A stretch of DNA of 64,000 bases from Pontibacter arcticus. GTDB lineage: Bacteria; Bacteroidota; Bacteroidia; Cytophagales; Hymenobacteraceae. Shown piece after piece: positions 52,888-61,788 of the stretch; the first letter of the stretch is position 1, and each line of letters opens with the position of its first letter. Location of the stretch: the NCBI RefSeq assembly GCF_003284895.1, contig NZ_QMDV01000004.1, positions 188,501 to 252,500 of the forward strand, read 5' to 3'. A program made the position numbers and the translations under genes. The notes beneath the pieces are model-generated. The model saw nothing but the letters and a program-made list of their open reading frames with translations. It searched no databases and was not told where the DNA came from.

Positions 52888-54297
52888 TTAAGCCGATACT
52901 TCAGTTGCAGCTATATGGCGTGGTATAGTTGTGTTTTTGATGGAAGCATAACCTCCCTGTATTTCAACCAGATCGGTAAAGCCTTTGTGCTTCAGGATGG
53001 AAGCTGCGATCATAGAACGGTAACCACCCGCGCAATGGATATATAGCGTTTCACCCTTCGGAAACTGCTCAAGTTGCTGCTGTATGTAGTCGAGCGGCAG
53101 GTTCCTAGCGTTTACAATGTGGTCCGGAGCAAATTCGCCGGGCTTGCGCACATCAATTACAGCAATTGTATCATCCTCAGCATAGGTTTTTGCAAACGCA
53201 TCCGCTGCAATAGAGGTGATGGTTTCAGTTTTGTTTCCGGCAGCAGTCCAGGCAGCAATTCCGCCTTCCAGAAAGCCAAGTATGTTATCGAACCCAACGC
53301 GGGCCATGCGGGTAATTACTTCCTGCTCGCGGCCTGCATCTGCAACTAATATGATAGGCTGGTGCACATCCGGTAACAAAGTGCCTACCCAGGGCGCAAA
53401 GCCGCCATCAATCCCGATATTTATTGATTTAGGAATAAAGCCGGCAGCAAAATCCTGCGGTTTGCGGGTATCCAGCACCAGTGCGTTCGCACTATTTATT
53501 TCATTTTGAAACGCAGCTACTGTTAAAGGCTGCAGGCCTTTGGCAAGCACCGTATCAATGTTGATATAGCCTTGTTTGTTCAGTTGTACGTTAACCGGAA
53601 AATATTCCGGAGGAGGAAGGAGTCCGTTGGTAACTTCTGCAATAAATTCCGCCTTCGTCATATCAGCGCGCAGGGCGTAGTTGGTTTTCTTTTGGTTTCC
53701 GAGGGTGTCAGATGTTTCCTTGCTCATGTTTTTTCCACAAGCAGAGCCCGCGCCATGCGCTGGATAAATGACCACATCATCTGCCAGCGGCATGATCTTC
53801 GTGCGCAGCGACTCGAACAACATACCGGCCAGGTCAGCCTGGCTAAGGTCCGATTTTGCAGCCAGATCAGGACGGCCAACATCGCCAATAAACAGTGTAT
53901 CGCCGGTAAATAGTGCCAGGTCTTTTCCGTTCTCGTCCTGCAGCAAATACGTGGTAGATTCTAATGTATGGCCAGGTGTGTGCAGCACTTTCAGGGTCAG
54001 CTTACCCACTTTCAGTTCTTCGCCGTCTTTGGCAATATGGGCAGGGTAAGAGGGCTGCGCGTTCGGCCCGAAAACCAGCGTTGCGCCGGTTACTTTGGTT
54101 AAGTCTATGTGCCCGGATACAAAATCAGCGTGGAAGTGTGTTTCGAGTACATATTTGATGGTGGCGTTGTTGCCGGCAGCTTTTTGCAGGTAGGGTTCAA
54201 TATCGCGGAGCGGGTCGATGATGGCAGCTTCGCCGTTGCTTTCGATGTAATAAGCGCCCTGAGCCAGGCAACTGGTATAAATCTGTTCAACTTTCAT
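52888..54297 (-). CDS. MBL-fold hydrolase with two rhodanese domains
   Basis: 469 residues from the ATG at 54297; the open frame reaches 54351, but the domain starts at MKVEQIYTSCLAQGAYYIES. The metallo-beta-lactamase domain has LETHFHADFVSGH and LHTPGHTLES, plus DTLFIGDVGRPDL, like persulfide dioxygenases (ETHE1-like). It is followed by two rhodanese-like domains: the first lacks the active Cys (ILVADAGREQEV), the second has it (HCAGGYRS). Such proteins are tied to sulfide or persulfide metabolism in the cytosol. Probable persulfide dioxygenase/rhodanese; the exact substrate is inferred. Confidence 0.9.
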   Translation of the reverse strand: MKVEQIYTSCLAQGAYYIESNGEAAIIDPLRDIEPYLQKAAGNNATIKYVLETHFHADFVSGHIDLTKVTGATLVFGPNAQPSYPAHIAKDGEELKVGKLTLKVLHTPGHTLESTTYLLQDENGKDLALFTGDTLFIGDVGRPDLAAKSDLSQADLAGMLFESLRTKIMPLADDVVIYPAHGAGSACGKNMSKETSDTLGNQKKTNYALRADMTKAEFIAEVTNGLLPPPEYFPVNVQLNKQGYINIDTVLAKGLQPLTVAAFQNEINSANALVLDTRKPQDFAAGFIPKSINIGIDGGFAPWVGTLLPDVHQPIILVADAGREQEVITRMARVGFDNILGFLEGGIAAWTAAGNKTETITSIAADAFAKTYAEDDTIAVIDVRKPGEFAPDHIVNARNLPLDYIQQQLEQFPKGETLYIHCAGGYRSMIAASILKHKGFTDLVEIQGGYASIKNTTIPRHIAATEVSA

Positions 54298-54496
54298 GAT
54301 GCAGTGGTTGCGTATAAACTCCTGCAAAGATGCGTATAAATTTTCGCTCAAAAAGTGATTAATGTTATTTACTGTTCAGAAGTTGGCGTTATCAGAATGC
54401 TGTATATTGGAAATCATCTTTGAGAAGTATAAATGAAAACAAGGGAAAGTATGCATTGATAACCTATGTTGAAATCAGCTGCAGGGTGCTAAAATA

Positions 54497-54546
54497 AAAT
54501 CTGCCGACTGATGATTTTAAAGTATAAATCACCAGCCGGCAGATTT
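54497..54546 (-). terminator. Terminator after the DUF4126 gene
   Basis: A 21-base stem (54497-54517 with 54526-54546, two mismatches) with loop TAAAGTAT, 14 bases beyond the stop of the leftward gene. The heptamer again sits in the loop. Confidence 0.75.
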
Positions 54547-54560
54547 AAAGAAAGTATGAA

Positions 54561-55043
54561 TTACTTTTTAGCGATGGCTAAGCCGCTTTTCAGCATGATG
54601 CCATCTTCGATCAATCCACAGATTAAATTCGGAACCTTGCCTTTATCATGTAGCGCTTTGCGCAGGTAGAAAGTGGCATAGGTAGCGGCAATGGCAGCTA
54701 CACCTCCGAGTGCTGCGCCTTTTAGCGGACTATCGTTGTTTACAGTAAAGATGGTAGCCCCTACTACAGCGCCTGAAATAGCGCGCACCCCGATCTGCGG
54801 CAAGGCAATCCGGTCTGGTGAGTTCGGTACTTTATCGCCGGCCATTTCGGTTACGGCCAGCCATTTAAGTCCGGTTGCTACCGGGCCTTTTTGTAAATAA
54901 CGCAAGGGGCTATTGGCAAGCAAAGCGGTAGGGGCGTCCTGTAATTCGTTGCTGAGTATGGCAGGGGCCGAAAGCGCACGCATGCCTGCAATAGCGCCCA
55001 TGCCCAATGCTTTTAAAGTATAGTTTTGAGTTGTCTGTTTCAT
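54561..55043 (-). CDS. DUF4126 family membrane protein
   Basis: 160 residues. The signature region GMGAIAGMRALSAPAILSNEL at residues 14-34 and three or four membrane segments fit DUF4126. Two Gly/Ala-rich helices (AISGAVVGATIF about 90-101 and GAALGGVAAIAATYATFYL about 110-128) follow. The family is uncharacterised. Probably in the inner membrane. It is a single gene with a terminator. Confidence 0.85.
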   Translation of the reverse strand: MKQTTQNYTLKALGMGAIAGMRALSAPAILSNELQDAPTALLANSPLRYLQKGPVATGLKWLAVTEMAGDKVPNSPDRIALPQIGVRAISGAVVGATIFTVNNDSPLKGAALGGVAAIAATYATFYLRKALHDKGKVPNLICGLIEDGIMLKSGLAIAKK

Positions 55044-55172
55044 TTGTTCGTCGTATGTTTTTTGGATATACGCGAAAGCGCAGGCAGAGACGGGAAAATT
55101 ATGCGCTTAAAGAGTTCAGGTGTTTTTTTTACCCAACAACCTAACCTCTTATCAGAGCGGAAATAGCGGGCG

Positions 55173-55208
55173 CAAAAAAGGCCTTGCTGTGAAGCAAGGC
55201 CTTTTTTG
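55173..55208 (-). terminator. Terminator after the cold-shock gene
   Basis: Stem CAAAAAAGGCCTTGCT (55173-55188) with AGCAAGGCCTTTTTTG (55193-55208), four-base loop. Confidence 0.95.
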
Positions 55209-55230
55209 TTTGATGGTTTATAGTTTAAAA

Positions 55231-55422
55231 CTAAACCAGCTTTACGTTTACCGCGTTTAGTCCTTTTCTTCCTTCTTGCAGGTCGAAAGTTACTTCATCG
55301 TTCTCACGAACTTCGTTTACTAGTCCAGAGATGTGTACGAAGTACTCTTGTCCTGAATCTGCGTCTTTGATAAATCCGAATCCTTTAGAATCGTTGAAAA
55401 ATTTTACTGTTCCTTTGTTCAT
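55231..55422 (-). CDS. cspA: Cold-shock protein, CspA family
   Basis: 63 residues, the standard cold-shock domain. RNA-binding motifs RNP1 KGFGFI (13-18) and RNP2 YFVHIS (27-32) are present. CspA-type proteins bind single-stranded RNA and melt structure at low temperature. A 450-base gap lies upstream, room for the long leader usual in this family. A strong terminator follows. Confidence 0.95.
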   Translation of the reverse strand: MNKGTVKFFNDSKGFGFIKDADSGQEYFVHISGLVNEVRENDEVTFDLQEGRKGLNAVNVKLV

Positions 55423-55875
55423 GATGTTGTTAATTATACACTGAAGACGTTAAGGTAGGCTAAATTGTTCACTATCGCATTTTTATTTTATACTTTTTTT
55501 CCAAAAAGCCCCTTTAAAACCGTTCAGTACTGTATTTATTTTCAAGGTTAAACTTCTGCTCAAACCATATCTGTTCAAAATAACCAATCAGCATCTTCTG
55601 GAAATCTCCCTGAAAATCGGAGTATGCTCCATCCAACCGATATTTGCTTTGCTTCTAAATTCCGCATTAACTGGTTGTGGGAGGTGTAAAGTATACTAAC
55701 ACATAATATATTCTTACATCAACAAGGAAAAGACCGTAAACCTTAACTTTTATACTTTCAGGTTTAACTTAACCTTGATAGTTAAGCCAATAGTACACTT
55801 GTTTGAAAAAATATTTATATATTAAGGAACTAACTGTTACCAATATTACTTATAGCCTTAGATCAATAATTATTT
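55423..55875. other. Spacer upstream of the cold-shock gene
   Basis: 453 AT-rich bases. The minus-strand part nearest to 55423 is where a cold-shock leader would lie, but I could not recognise a cold-box or a defined promoter. No gene. Confidence 0.5.
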
Positions 55876-56145
55876 ATGAAGGAATTAGAGAAAATACAAC
55901 AGGGTTTAGCAAACAGCAACACACTGGTACTGACTTACAACACTAAAGGCGTAGAATGTTCTTTTGTGAAGGAAGGGTTGGTAAAAGATTTTCTTGTGAT
56001 TGAAGATAAAATTATTGCTGAAGAGCTGAACGGCAAAAGCGTTAACGGCATCATCGAAGGCAGTAATTTCCATACTTTGAAAGCTGATTACGGTTGGTTT
56101 TCATTGCGCGTAAAATCTAAGAAACTATACCAGGAACTTCTGTAA
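55876..56145 (+). CDS. Small uncharacterised protein
   Basis: 89 residues, no signal or membrane segment. Beta-type pattern (LVLTYNTKGVECSFVKEG, FLVIEDKIIAEELNG, HTLKADYGWFSLRVKSKK). Resembles small cytosolic conserved proteins of Bacteroidota that I cannot name. Followed by a terminator shared with the next, convergent gene. Confidence 0.65.
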   Translation: MKELEKIQQGLANSNTLVLTYNTKGVECSFVKEGLVKDFLVIEDKIIAEELNGKSVNGIIEGSNFHTLKADYGWFSLRVKSKKLYQELL

Positions 56146-56166
56146 CAAGCATACGATCCAAGTATA

Positions 56167-56215
56167 AAATCCCACGCTGCACAACTCTTATGAGGTAGGC
56201 AGCGTGGGGTTTTTG
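56167..56215. terminator. Bidirectional terminator
   Basis: Perfect ten-base stem CCCACGCTGC (56171-56180) with GCAGCGTGGG (56199-56208) and T/A runs on both sides, between convergent genes. Confidence 0.9.
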
Positions 56216-56228
56216 TTTAAACGAAGAT

Positions 56229-56876
56229 TTAAGCGTTAGCTGTATCTGCTGTCGGAGGTTCTTCTAAATGTACCAGGTAGCGGGTAAGCTTATCCCATTG
56301 CAGCGCCTGCACACCTGCCCAGCCGCCTTCTGCCACCAGCGTATTCAGTAAAGCTCTGTTACCTGCCTCTTCGCCGGTGTTGTTGATGGTCTCGTTCTTA
56401 CCGATTTCGAAAGCGGCCAGTTTGATGCCTTCTTTGGTTACCCGGAACGTGCTGCTGGCTTCCTTTACAAAAAAGTGCTGGGTTACCTCCCTGCCTTCGT
56501 TGGTTGGCTTTGGCTTTTCGCTGGGGTGCACGGTAAATTCCACCAGGTTGTCTTGCCGGCGTACATCAGTTATGCGTACCCAGTTCTCGATCGGAGAGGC
56601 CGGAAGTATGATCTGCATATAAAAGCCTTCCTGCGCCACTTCGTTTTCTGCCGGATTTCCGTTGGCATCATACAGTGTAAAGGTAGAGTTAAAACCTTCC
56701 AGTTCTGACCACCTGTTTACATCAAATAATTTCTCCTGGCTCCGTTTAAAAGCGGCTAATGCGGCAGCTTCATCGGCAAATTCCTGCTCGTTGGCATAAA
56801 CCTTATCTTTCGAGGCATCGCCCTGCAACACCTTAATTTCTTCCTTTACTTTGTCTACTATATTCTTCAGGCCCAT
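56229..56876 (-). CDS. Uncharacterised soluble protein
   Basis: 215 residues, cytosolic by composition. A helical N-terminus (residues 1-55, VDKVKEEIKVLQGDASKDKV) is followed by a beta-rich part (NSTFTLYDANGNPAENEVAQ, YMQIILPASPIENWVRITDV, FTVHPSEKPKPTNEGREVTQ, HFFVKEASSTFRVTKEGIKL). I know of homologues of this layout in Bacteroidota but not of a family name. The gene is supported by its length and regular codon usage. Confidence 0.7.
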   Translation of the reverse strand: MGLKNIVDKVKEEIKVLQGDASKDKVYANEQEFADEAAALAAFKRSQEKLFDVNRWSELEGFNSTFTLYDANGNPAENEVAQEGFYMQIILPASPIENWVRITDVRRQDNLVEFTVHPSEKPKPTNEGREVTQHFFVKEASSTFRVTKEGIKLAAFEIGKNETINNTGEEAGNRALLNTLVAEGGWAGVQALQWDKLTRYLVHLEEPPTADTANA

Positions 56877-56987
56877 GGCATTATTTTTAAGTTACATTTA
56901 CTAAAGCGTACGTCTGGGCGGGGCCGATGTTAAACCAACATGTGTTTACTTCGTTAAAAAATAAGGTAAACCAATGAATGTAAAGTA

Positions 56988-57212
56988 ATGGGAGAGTTAA
57001 TCTTAGGGCTCGGGCTTTTAGGAATTGTGCTGGGTATTGTGATTCTGGTACTTTATGTCTGGAGCATTATCTGGGCCTACCGCGATGCCGAACGCAGAGG
57101 GAAATCCGGTATTTTAATAGCGCTGCTGGTTGCATTTCTGCCATCTTGGCCGCTGGGCATCATTCTCTGGCTACTTATACGGCCTGCCAACCCGACAAGC
57201 AATTTCCGATAA
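56988..57212 (+). CDS. Small membrane protein, two helices
   Basis: 74 residues. Two hydrophobic segments, about 3-27 and 41-65, with the loop WAYRDAERRGKSGI between and a proline-rich tail. This hairpin layout, W(A/T)YRDAxxRG, is seen in small conserved bacterial membrane proteins of unknown function. The gene stands alone. Confidence 0.75.
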   Translation: MGELILGLGLLGIVLGIVILVLYVWSIIWAYRDAERRGKSGILIALLVAFLPSWPLGIILWLLIRPANPTSNFR

Positions 57213-57385
57213 TGGATACTTTGTAAGCCAGTAAATCATCAAGCTATTACTACCTGAAATTTACTCTAGACCCCTTAAAATCATACTTGCCTGTTTACTA
57301 ATAGAGTAAATTAGAATGCTGCCATTTGATTTTCTTTTACACGATTTCAGGTTAGGTTTACCTGCCACAAATAAATTTATACTTT

Positions 57386-57682
57386 ATGAAAGCCAGCAAG
57401 AAATGCCCACACTGCGGCCAATGGTCCGGCTGGAACCAGAACCCAACTGACCGCTGCGAACATTGCCACAAGATACTGGACCCGGTTAAAGTAGCCAGCC
57501 AGCAAGCACAGGAAGTGCGCAAACAAGAAGAAAAAGAGCGTTTCTCCGTTAATTTTATTCAGGTCGATCCGGATGATGCGTGGTATACTAAGTTTTTCAA
57601 AAGGATAGGGCTGGGCTTTCAGCTTGCCTTTGTTTCCATTATCTCGCTTATTCTGTGGCTTATCGCATTTCTGGCTGGCTAA
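57386..57682 (+). CDS. Zinc-ribbon membrane protein
   Basis: 98 residues. CPHC (7-10) and CEHC (24-27) look like a zinc ribbon at the N-terminus (SKKCPHCGQWSGW, TDRCEHCHKIL), then a charged helix and a C-terminal membrane helix (QLAFVSIISLILWLIAFLAG). Tail-anchored with the ribbon in the cytosol is a likely topology. The next gene overlaps its end by 28 bases in another frame, so the two are probably co-transcribed. Confidence 0.8.
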   Translation: MKASKKCPHCGQWSGWNQNPTDRCEHCHKILDPVKVASQQAQEVRKQEEKERFSVNFIQVDPDDAWYTKFFKRIGLGFQLAFVSIISLILWLIAFLAG

Positions 57683-58029
57683 GAATCTGGCACACTGTTT
57701 CTCCCTTATTCTGGGTGCTGGCGGCAATTTATGCTGGGCACGTAAGCTGGCGTTGGCTGGCCTTACCAAGACCGTGGTGGATAATAAATTACCTTGATGA
57801 TCTGCTTTGCCTGCCCCTGGTACTAACCATCACTTTATACTTGCTTCGTCTTTTTTACGGTTCTGAATTACGGCTTGCGTGGTACCACGTGGTTTTTACG
57901 GTCGTGTATTTTATACTTGCTTTCGAAGTTTTCTTTCCTGGTTTTATGCCCCGTTATACTTCCGATTGGGTGGATGGCGTACTCTATGCAATTGGCGGGA
58001 TGATCTTTTACCGTTTCCTCAATAAGTAA
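57655..58029 (+). CDS. Small membrane protein (magnesium-citrate-transporter-like label)
   Basis: 124 residues with a GTG start in the overlap with the preceding gene; the exact start is uncertain. About four membrane segments (12-27, 50-66, 76-92 and 102-120) and the motif NYLDDLLCLPLVLTI. Homologues in Bacteroidota are often labelled magnesium citrate secondary transporter, a label I would not trust on this evidence. Function unknown. Confidence 0.65.
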   Translation: MAYRISGWLRIWHTVSPLFWVLAAIYAGHVSWRWLALPRPWWIINYLDDLLCLPLVLTITLYLLRLFYGSELRLAWYHVVFTVVYFILAFEVFFPGFMPRYTSDWVDGVLYAIGGMIFYRFLNK

Positions 58030-58101
58030 ATCTGAATGCTAAACAGCTAATTTCTGGCTGATCAACCAAAGTATAAATCAATCGCAAAGTATAAAAACGA
58101 A

Positions 58102-58131
58102 GCCGGCAGCAAGTATAAATCTGCTGCCGGC
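58102..58131. terminator. Terminator hairpin with heptamer in the loop
   Basis: Stem GCCGGCAGCA (58102-58111) with TGCTGCCGGC (58122-58131), loop AGTATAAATC. Four copies of AAGTATA lie within 71 bases around it. It probably ends both convergent genes. Confidence 0.85.
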
Positions 58132-58153
58132 AAAGTATAAAATCATAAGAATC

Positions 58154-60622
58154 TTAATTTCCGGTACGGTTCAGCTCGTCGAGGCTGGTGTCGCGTTTGC
58201 GTTGCTCAAACGATTTGCCTTTGTTAAACTTATAGCGAAGGCTGAAGCGCACGGCCTGGGTGCCGCGGTACTGTTCTATGGCATTCAAGTTGCCGTTTAA
58301 GTAGGTATCCACGTTCATGGTGCGGCTTCTAAAGATATCTGTTACATTCAGGGTCAGGGTCAGTTTATCGTCTTTAAAAGAACGCTTCAAGCCTGCATCA
58401 GCCCACCAGGTGCTTTTTACTTCGTAGAGTGCGTATGCGGCCGGGCCCTGGTATTGTCCGGAAAGCTCCAAGCCGAAACCATAAGGCAGCCTGATGTTGT
58501 GGTTTGTGTTGAAGAAGAAAGTTGTTTTCTCGTTTAACACCGGCTCATCGGCAATTTCTTTCTTGTAACGATTATACATCAGAATCAGGTTGTTGCTGAT
58601 TTCCCAGCTTTTGGAAACTCGTACAGGAGCAACCAGTGTAGCGGTAGCGTTGCGCAAATCTTCCACGTTTTGCTGCAGAAAAACAGTTGCAATTTCTTCT
58701 TTCATTTCGCCGTTCTCTTCTACCATACGCTTCACCAGCATCGGTACTTCGCCCATAAAATCTTTGGTTTCGGCGTAGCTCAAAATCAGGTTATAGGTCT
58801 GCTTAAACGTGTTGGTTACTTCAAAAGAGTTGGTGTATTGCGGTTTCAGGTTCGGGTTGCCCTGTGCCGATGTAAATTTATCGAGGTAGAAAACGAATGG
58901 GTTCAGGCTTTCGTAATGCGGCCTGTTTATGCGGCGACTGAATTTGTAGCCTATCTGGTAATTATCGCTCACTTTCTGCTGCAGAAACAAGGTCGGGAAA
59001 AAATTAAGGTAACTACGTTTGTTAATCGGAGCTTTGTCTTTCAGGTCGCCTTCCGATTCGGTTTGTTCAGCGCGTAAGCCAGCCTGCATCGTCCATTTAT
59101 CGCCCAGTTTTGCAGATAAGTTGGCATAAGCAGCATAAATGTTTTCGGTATAAATAAAGTGGTTGCTTCTGTTCGGGTCCAGATTTCGTCGGCCATCGTT
59201 CACAACATAAAACTGCAGTTCGTTATCCGAAATTACATGGCTTGCTTTTGCGCCCAGTTCAAGTTTGGTAGTTTTGGTAAGGGGTTTGGTAAAGTCTACT
59301 TTCGCAGCATAAATGTTATAACTGGTGGGGTTGTCGTTTTGTAGAAGTTCAGTTGCATCTGCCTGGTTTCCGGACAGGAAAATGGTGCGGTTAAAGAACT
59401 CCGCCTGGTCATCGTTCACCAGATTTACAAAGTCCAGATCCGCAGACAGGGTAGTGCCGGCTGTATCTAATTTGCCCATGTAATGCAGGTTAAACGTACC
59501 GTTTTTATAAGTACCATCTGCCTCATTTCTGGCATCAATAAACTTGTTTTCGGCTGCATTTTGTAGCGTTTGGTTTGTCGCTGTCAGGAACACATCGCTG
59601 CTCGTTGTATGGGCCAGTCGTGCCATAAAACCAATGCTGTGCTTGTCTGTGATATCATAATCGGTGTTGAAGCGCAGGGAAGGAGAAATGCGCTCAGACT
59701 CGTCGTAACCGTCCTGTAGCAGTGTGCTTTTTTCGCCTTTGTCCATGATGATGCGGTTGGTGTTTATATCGCGGTAACGCAACTGGTTTGCAAAATCGAG
59801 GCTGGCGGTGGTGTTCCATTTGCCCTGTTTAAAACCGAAGTTGGTACCTGCCGAATATGAATTCAGTTTGTTGTAGGTATAGTTGCCGTACACGCTGCCG
59901 TTCAAACCAAAATCAATGTTCTTTTTCAGGTTTATGTTGATGATGCCCGAAGCGCCTTCCGCATCATACTTTGACGATGGATTAGTGATGATCTCCAGGT
60001 CTTTGATGTTTTCAGCGGACATGCCCTGCAGTAAAGTTTGCAGCTCCTTGCCTGTTAAGTAGGATAGTTTGCCGTTCAGCATGATCTGGATTCCTGCTTT
60101 GCCATTCAGCTGTATGTTGCCATCCTGATCAACCCAAACGCCCGGCGATTTGGTGAGTACCTCGTAAGCTGTGCTGCCCGATGCCATGGCCGTGTTCTCA
60201 ACACTGACCACCATTTTATCCGGGTGCGTAATTACTGTAGGGCGCAAGGCCTGCACCTGCACTTCCTTCAGTGTTTTGGCATCAGACTTCAGTTGTATCT
60301 TTCCGAAATCTTTCGAAAACTCAGGACCCGTAACAGTAAAAACAGCTGTCTTGGTTTCGACGTAGCCGAGGCTTGTCAGTTTCAGAAGATAGGTGCCGGT
60401 AGCCGGAGATTTGATCTCAAACTTTCCGTCCATATCAGCAATGGCGCCTGTAACGATCTTAGCGCTGGCAGCATCTAAAACAGCTACGTTCACAAAACCA
60501 ACAGCCTGCCCTTTTTCGTCGGCGATAGTTCCGGAAAGCATACTTCCGGATTGGGCCTGGGCAGGGCCCGCTCCCAGAAGCATACATAAAAACAAAACAG
60601 GAAAGAGATACAATTTTTTCAT
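58154..60622 (-). CDS. TonB-receptor-type outer-membrane protein with carboxypeptidase-like N-terminal domain
   Basis: 822 residues. Signal peptide (cleaved near AQAQS, residue 24), then a carboxypeptidase regulatory-like domain (MLSGTIADEKGQAVGFVNVAV, FEIKSPATGTYLLKL, about 28-115), a plug region (VVSVENTAMASGSTAYEVLTKSPGV, about 133-157), and a large C-terminal barrel ending with IEQYRGTQAVRFSLRYKF. This is the OMP_b-brl_3 group of TonB-linked proteins in Bacteroidota. It takes up a large ligand (peptide, glycan or siderophore) across the outer membrane, but no SusD partner is next to it. No AAGTATA heptamer is present in 2.47 kb. A good promoter lies upstream. Confidence 0.9.
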   Translation of the reverse strand: MKKLYLFPVLFLCMLLGAGPAQAQSGSMLSGTIADEKGQAVGFVNVAVLDAASAKIVTGAIADMDGKFEIKSPATGTYLLKLTSLGYVETKTAVFTVTGPEFSKDFGKIQLKSDAKTLKEVQVQALRPTVITHPDKMVVSVENTAMASGSTAYEVLTKSPGVWVDQDGNIQLNGKAGIQIMLNGKLSYLTGKELQTLLQGMSAENIKDLEIITNPSSKYDAEGASGIININLKKNIDFGLNGSVYGNYTYNKLNSYSAGTNFGFKQGKWNTTASLDFANQLRYRDINTNRIIMDKGEKSTLLQDGYDESERISPSLRFNTDYDITDKHSIGFMARLAHTTSSDVFLTATNQTLQNAAENKFIDARNEADGTYKNGTFNLHYMGKLDTAGTTLSADLDFVNLVNDDQAEFFNRTIFLSGNQADATELLQNDNPTSYNIYAAKVDFTKPLTKTTKLELGAKASHVISDNELQFYVVNDGRRNLDPNRSNHFIYTENIYAAYANLSAKLGDKWTMQAGLRAEQTESEGDLKDKAPINKRSYLNFFPTLFLQQKVSDNYQIGYKFSRRINRPHYESLNPFVFYLDKFTSAQGNPNLKPQYTNSFEVTNTFKQTYNLILSYAETKDFMGEVPMLVKRMVEENGEMKEEIATVFLQQNVEDLRNATATLVAPVRVSKSWEISNNLILMYNRYKKEIADEPVLNEKTTFFFNTNHNIRLPYGFGLELSGQYQGPAAYALYEVKSTWWADAGLKRSFKDDKLTLTLNVTDIFRSRTMNVDTYLNGNLNAIEQYRGTQAVRFSLRYKFNKGKSFEQRKRDTSLDELNRTGN

Positions 60623-60658
60623 AGTGTTATTTTGTTAGCGAGTGTTAATGTACTGATG

Positions 60659-60689
60659 CAAACTTATACTAAAGTACTATGTATAGCAA
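60659..60689 (-). promoter_or_regulatory. Bacteroidota-type promoter for the TonB-receptor-type gene
   Basis: On the minus strand TTG (60687-60689) and TAAGTTTG (60659-60666) are 20 bases apart, matching the -33/-7 consensus TTG-N(17-23)-TAnnTTTG. The start codon is 37 bases beyond the -7 box. This is the only promoter in the window where I find both boxes. Confidence 0.6.
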
Positions 60690-61029
60690 GGTACTGTTTA
60701 GATTTAAAGTATAGTTTTAGACGAACCTTACTTTTTTATCGCTCAACCAGATTATACTTTGTATAGAAAGTATAATTGCATTTAATTAATTGAAAATCAA
60801 TTAGCTAAAAATGATTGCTGCGATGTAGAGTTAGTCTTTTTAACTTATGAACCAAAGATGTAGGAAGCAGGGCAGTGGTTGCCTGAGGGAAACGAGAAGT
60901 AGACGAATAGCAGAAATTAACCGGCCAACCATTCTATTTTAAGGATGAAACGGAATGTTGCTTCAAAGTATAAAGCAGAATGGATAACGGAAAAGTTATA
61001 GAATGTACGAATCCTGAATACGCTATAAA
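60690..61029. other. Spacer upstream of the TonB-receptor-type gene
   Basis: About 340 bases with several copies of the heptamer. No gene, RNA or further motif seen. Confidence 0.5.
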
Positions 61030-61034
61030 ACAAA

Positions 61035-61064
61035 AAAGCGGAACAGGATAGCCTGTTCCGCTTT
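61035..61064 (-). terminator. Terminator after the DUF3347 gene
   Basis: Stem AAAGCGGAACAGG (61035-61047) with CCTGTTCCGCTTT (61052-61064), 13 bases, perfect, four-base loop. Confidence 0.9.
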
Positions 61065-61086
61065 CAGCAAAGTATAAACTTATAAA

Positions 61087-61698
61087 TTAGTTGTATGCTT
61101 CTTTGTTAGTGCCGCATTTCAGCATTGCATCACCAAAGTATGGGTTCAGCACCTGCTCTTCCGTACTGATCCAGTAAGCGCCCTTGTCATCAAAGGCCAT
61201 CGGGCAATACTGGTAGTATAGCTTCTGATCGGTAGCGCCAAATGCTTTAGTCAGCGCATAAGTAGCTTCAGACAAAGGCTGCAGATGTGTACGTTGCACG
61301 CCCAGGTCGGCAGAGCCGGAAATAGCGGTGGCAGCATCTTTTATGGCCTGCGTTTTTTCTTCGGTATACTGTTTTTCATCACCTGCCAGCGACGCAACCG
61401 GAATGGCATTTACAGCTGTCAGTACGGTAGTGGCTGCTGTTTTGGCAGTAGCCGCATCCGACTCAATCAGGGCATCTTTCAGGGTAATATAATCTGTGAG
61501 CAATTGTTCCACCTGCATTTTAACCGGTCCGCCGGTAGCTGTAAAATCCGGTGTTTCCACCACTACGGTTTCTGCTTCGGAATCTTCTGATGCTTGTTCT
61601 GCCTGGGCAGTTTCCTGGCCTTCAGTAGCTGGTTTTTGCTCGGAGCAGGCTGTAAAAATAAACGCGCAAAATGTGGCTGCAATAAGTGTCTTTTTCAT
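61087..61698 (-). CDS. DUF3347 family lipoprotein
   Basis: 203 residues. Lipobox FTAC (Cys18), a Glu-rich linker (EGQETAQAEQASEDSEAETV), then DUF3347: TDYITLKDALIESDAATAKT (about 69-88), and the C-terminal motif YYQYCPMAFDDKGAYWISTE and NPYFGDAMLKCG. Conserved Cys, Met and His fit its use in copper-linked proteins in this phylum, where the domain is found near copper efflux genes; no such gene lies here. Probably periplasmic, metal-binding is possible. Confidence 0.88.
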   Translation of the reverse strand: MKKTLIAATFCAFIFTACSEQKPATEGQETAQAEQASEDSEAETVVVETPDFTATGGPVKMQVEQLLTDYITLKDALIESDAATAKTAATTVLTAVNAIPVASLAGDEKQYTEEKTQAIKDAATAISGSADLGVQRTHLQPLSEATYALTKAFGATDQKLYYQYCPMAFDDKGAYWISTEEQVLNPYFGDAMLKCGTNKEAYN

Positions 61699-61788
61699 GT
61701 TCGGTTTCTTTTATAACGTCCGCTAAAACTGATGTTTTGCTTTCATTTCCGGATTTGTATTTCAGGTTTCAAGAAAGCTTCTCAAAAA

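Noticed and set aside
54298-54351. Longer N-terminus for the MBL-rhodanese protein
   Set aside because: The added 18 residues do not belong to the domain, and the family starts at MKVEQIY.
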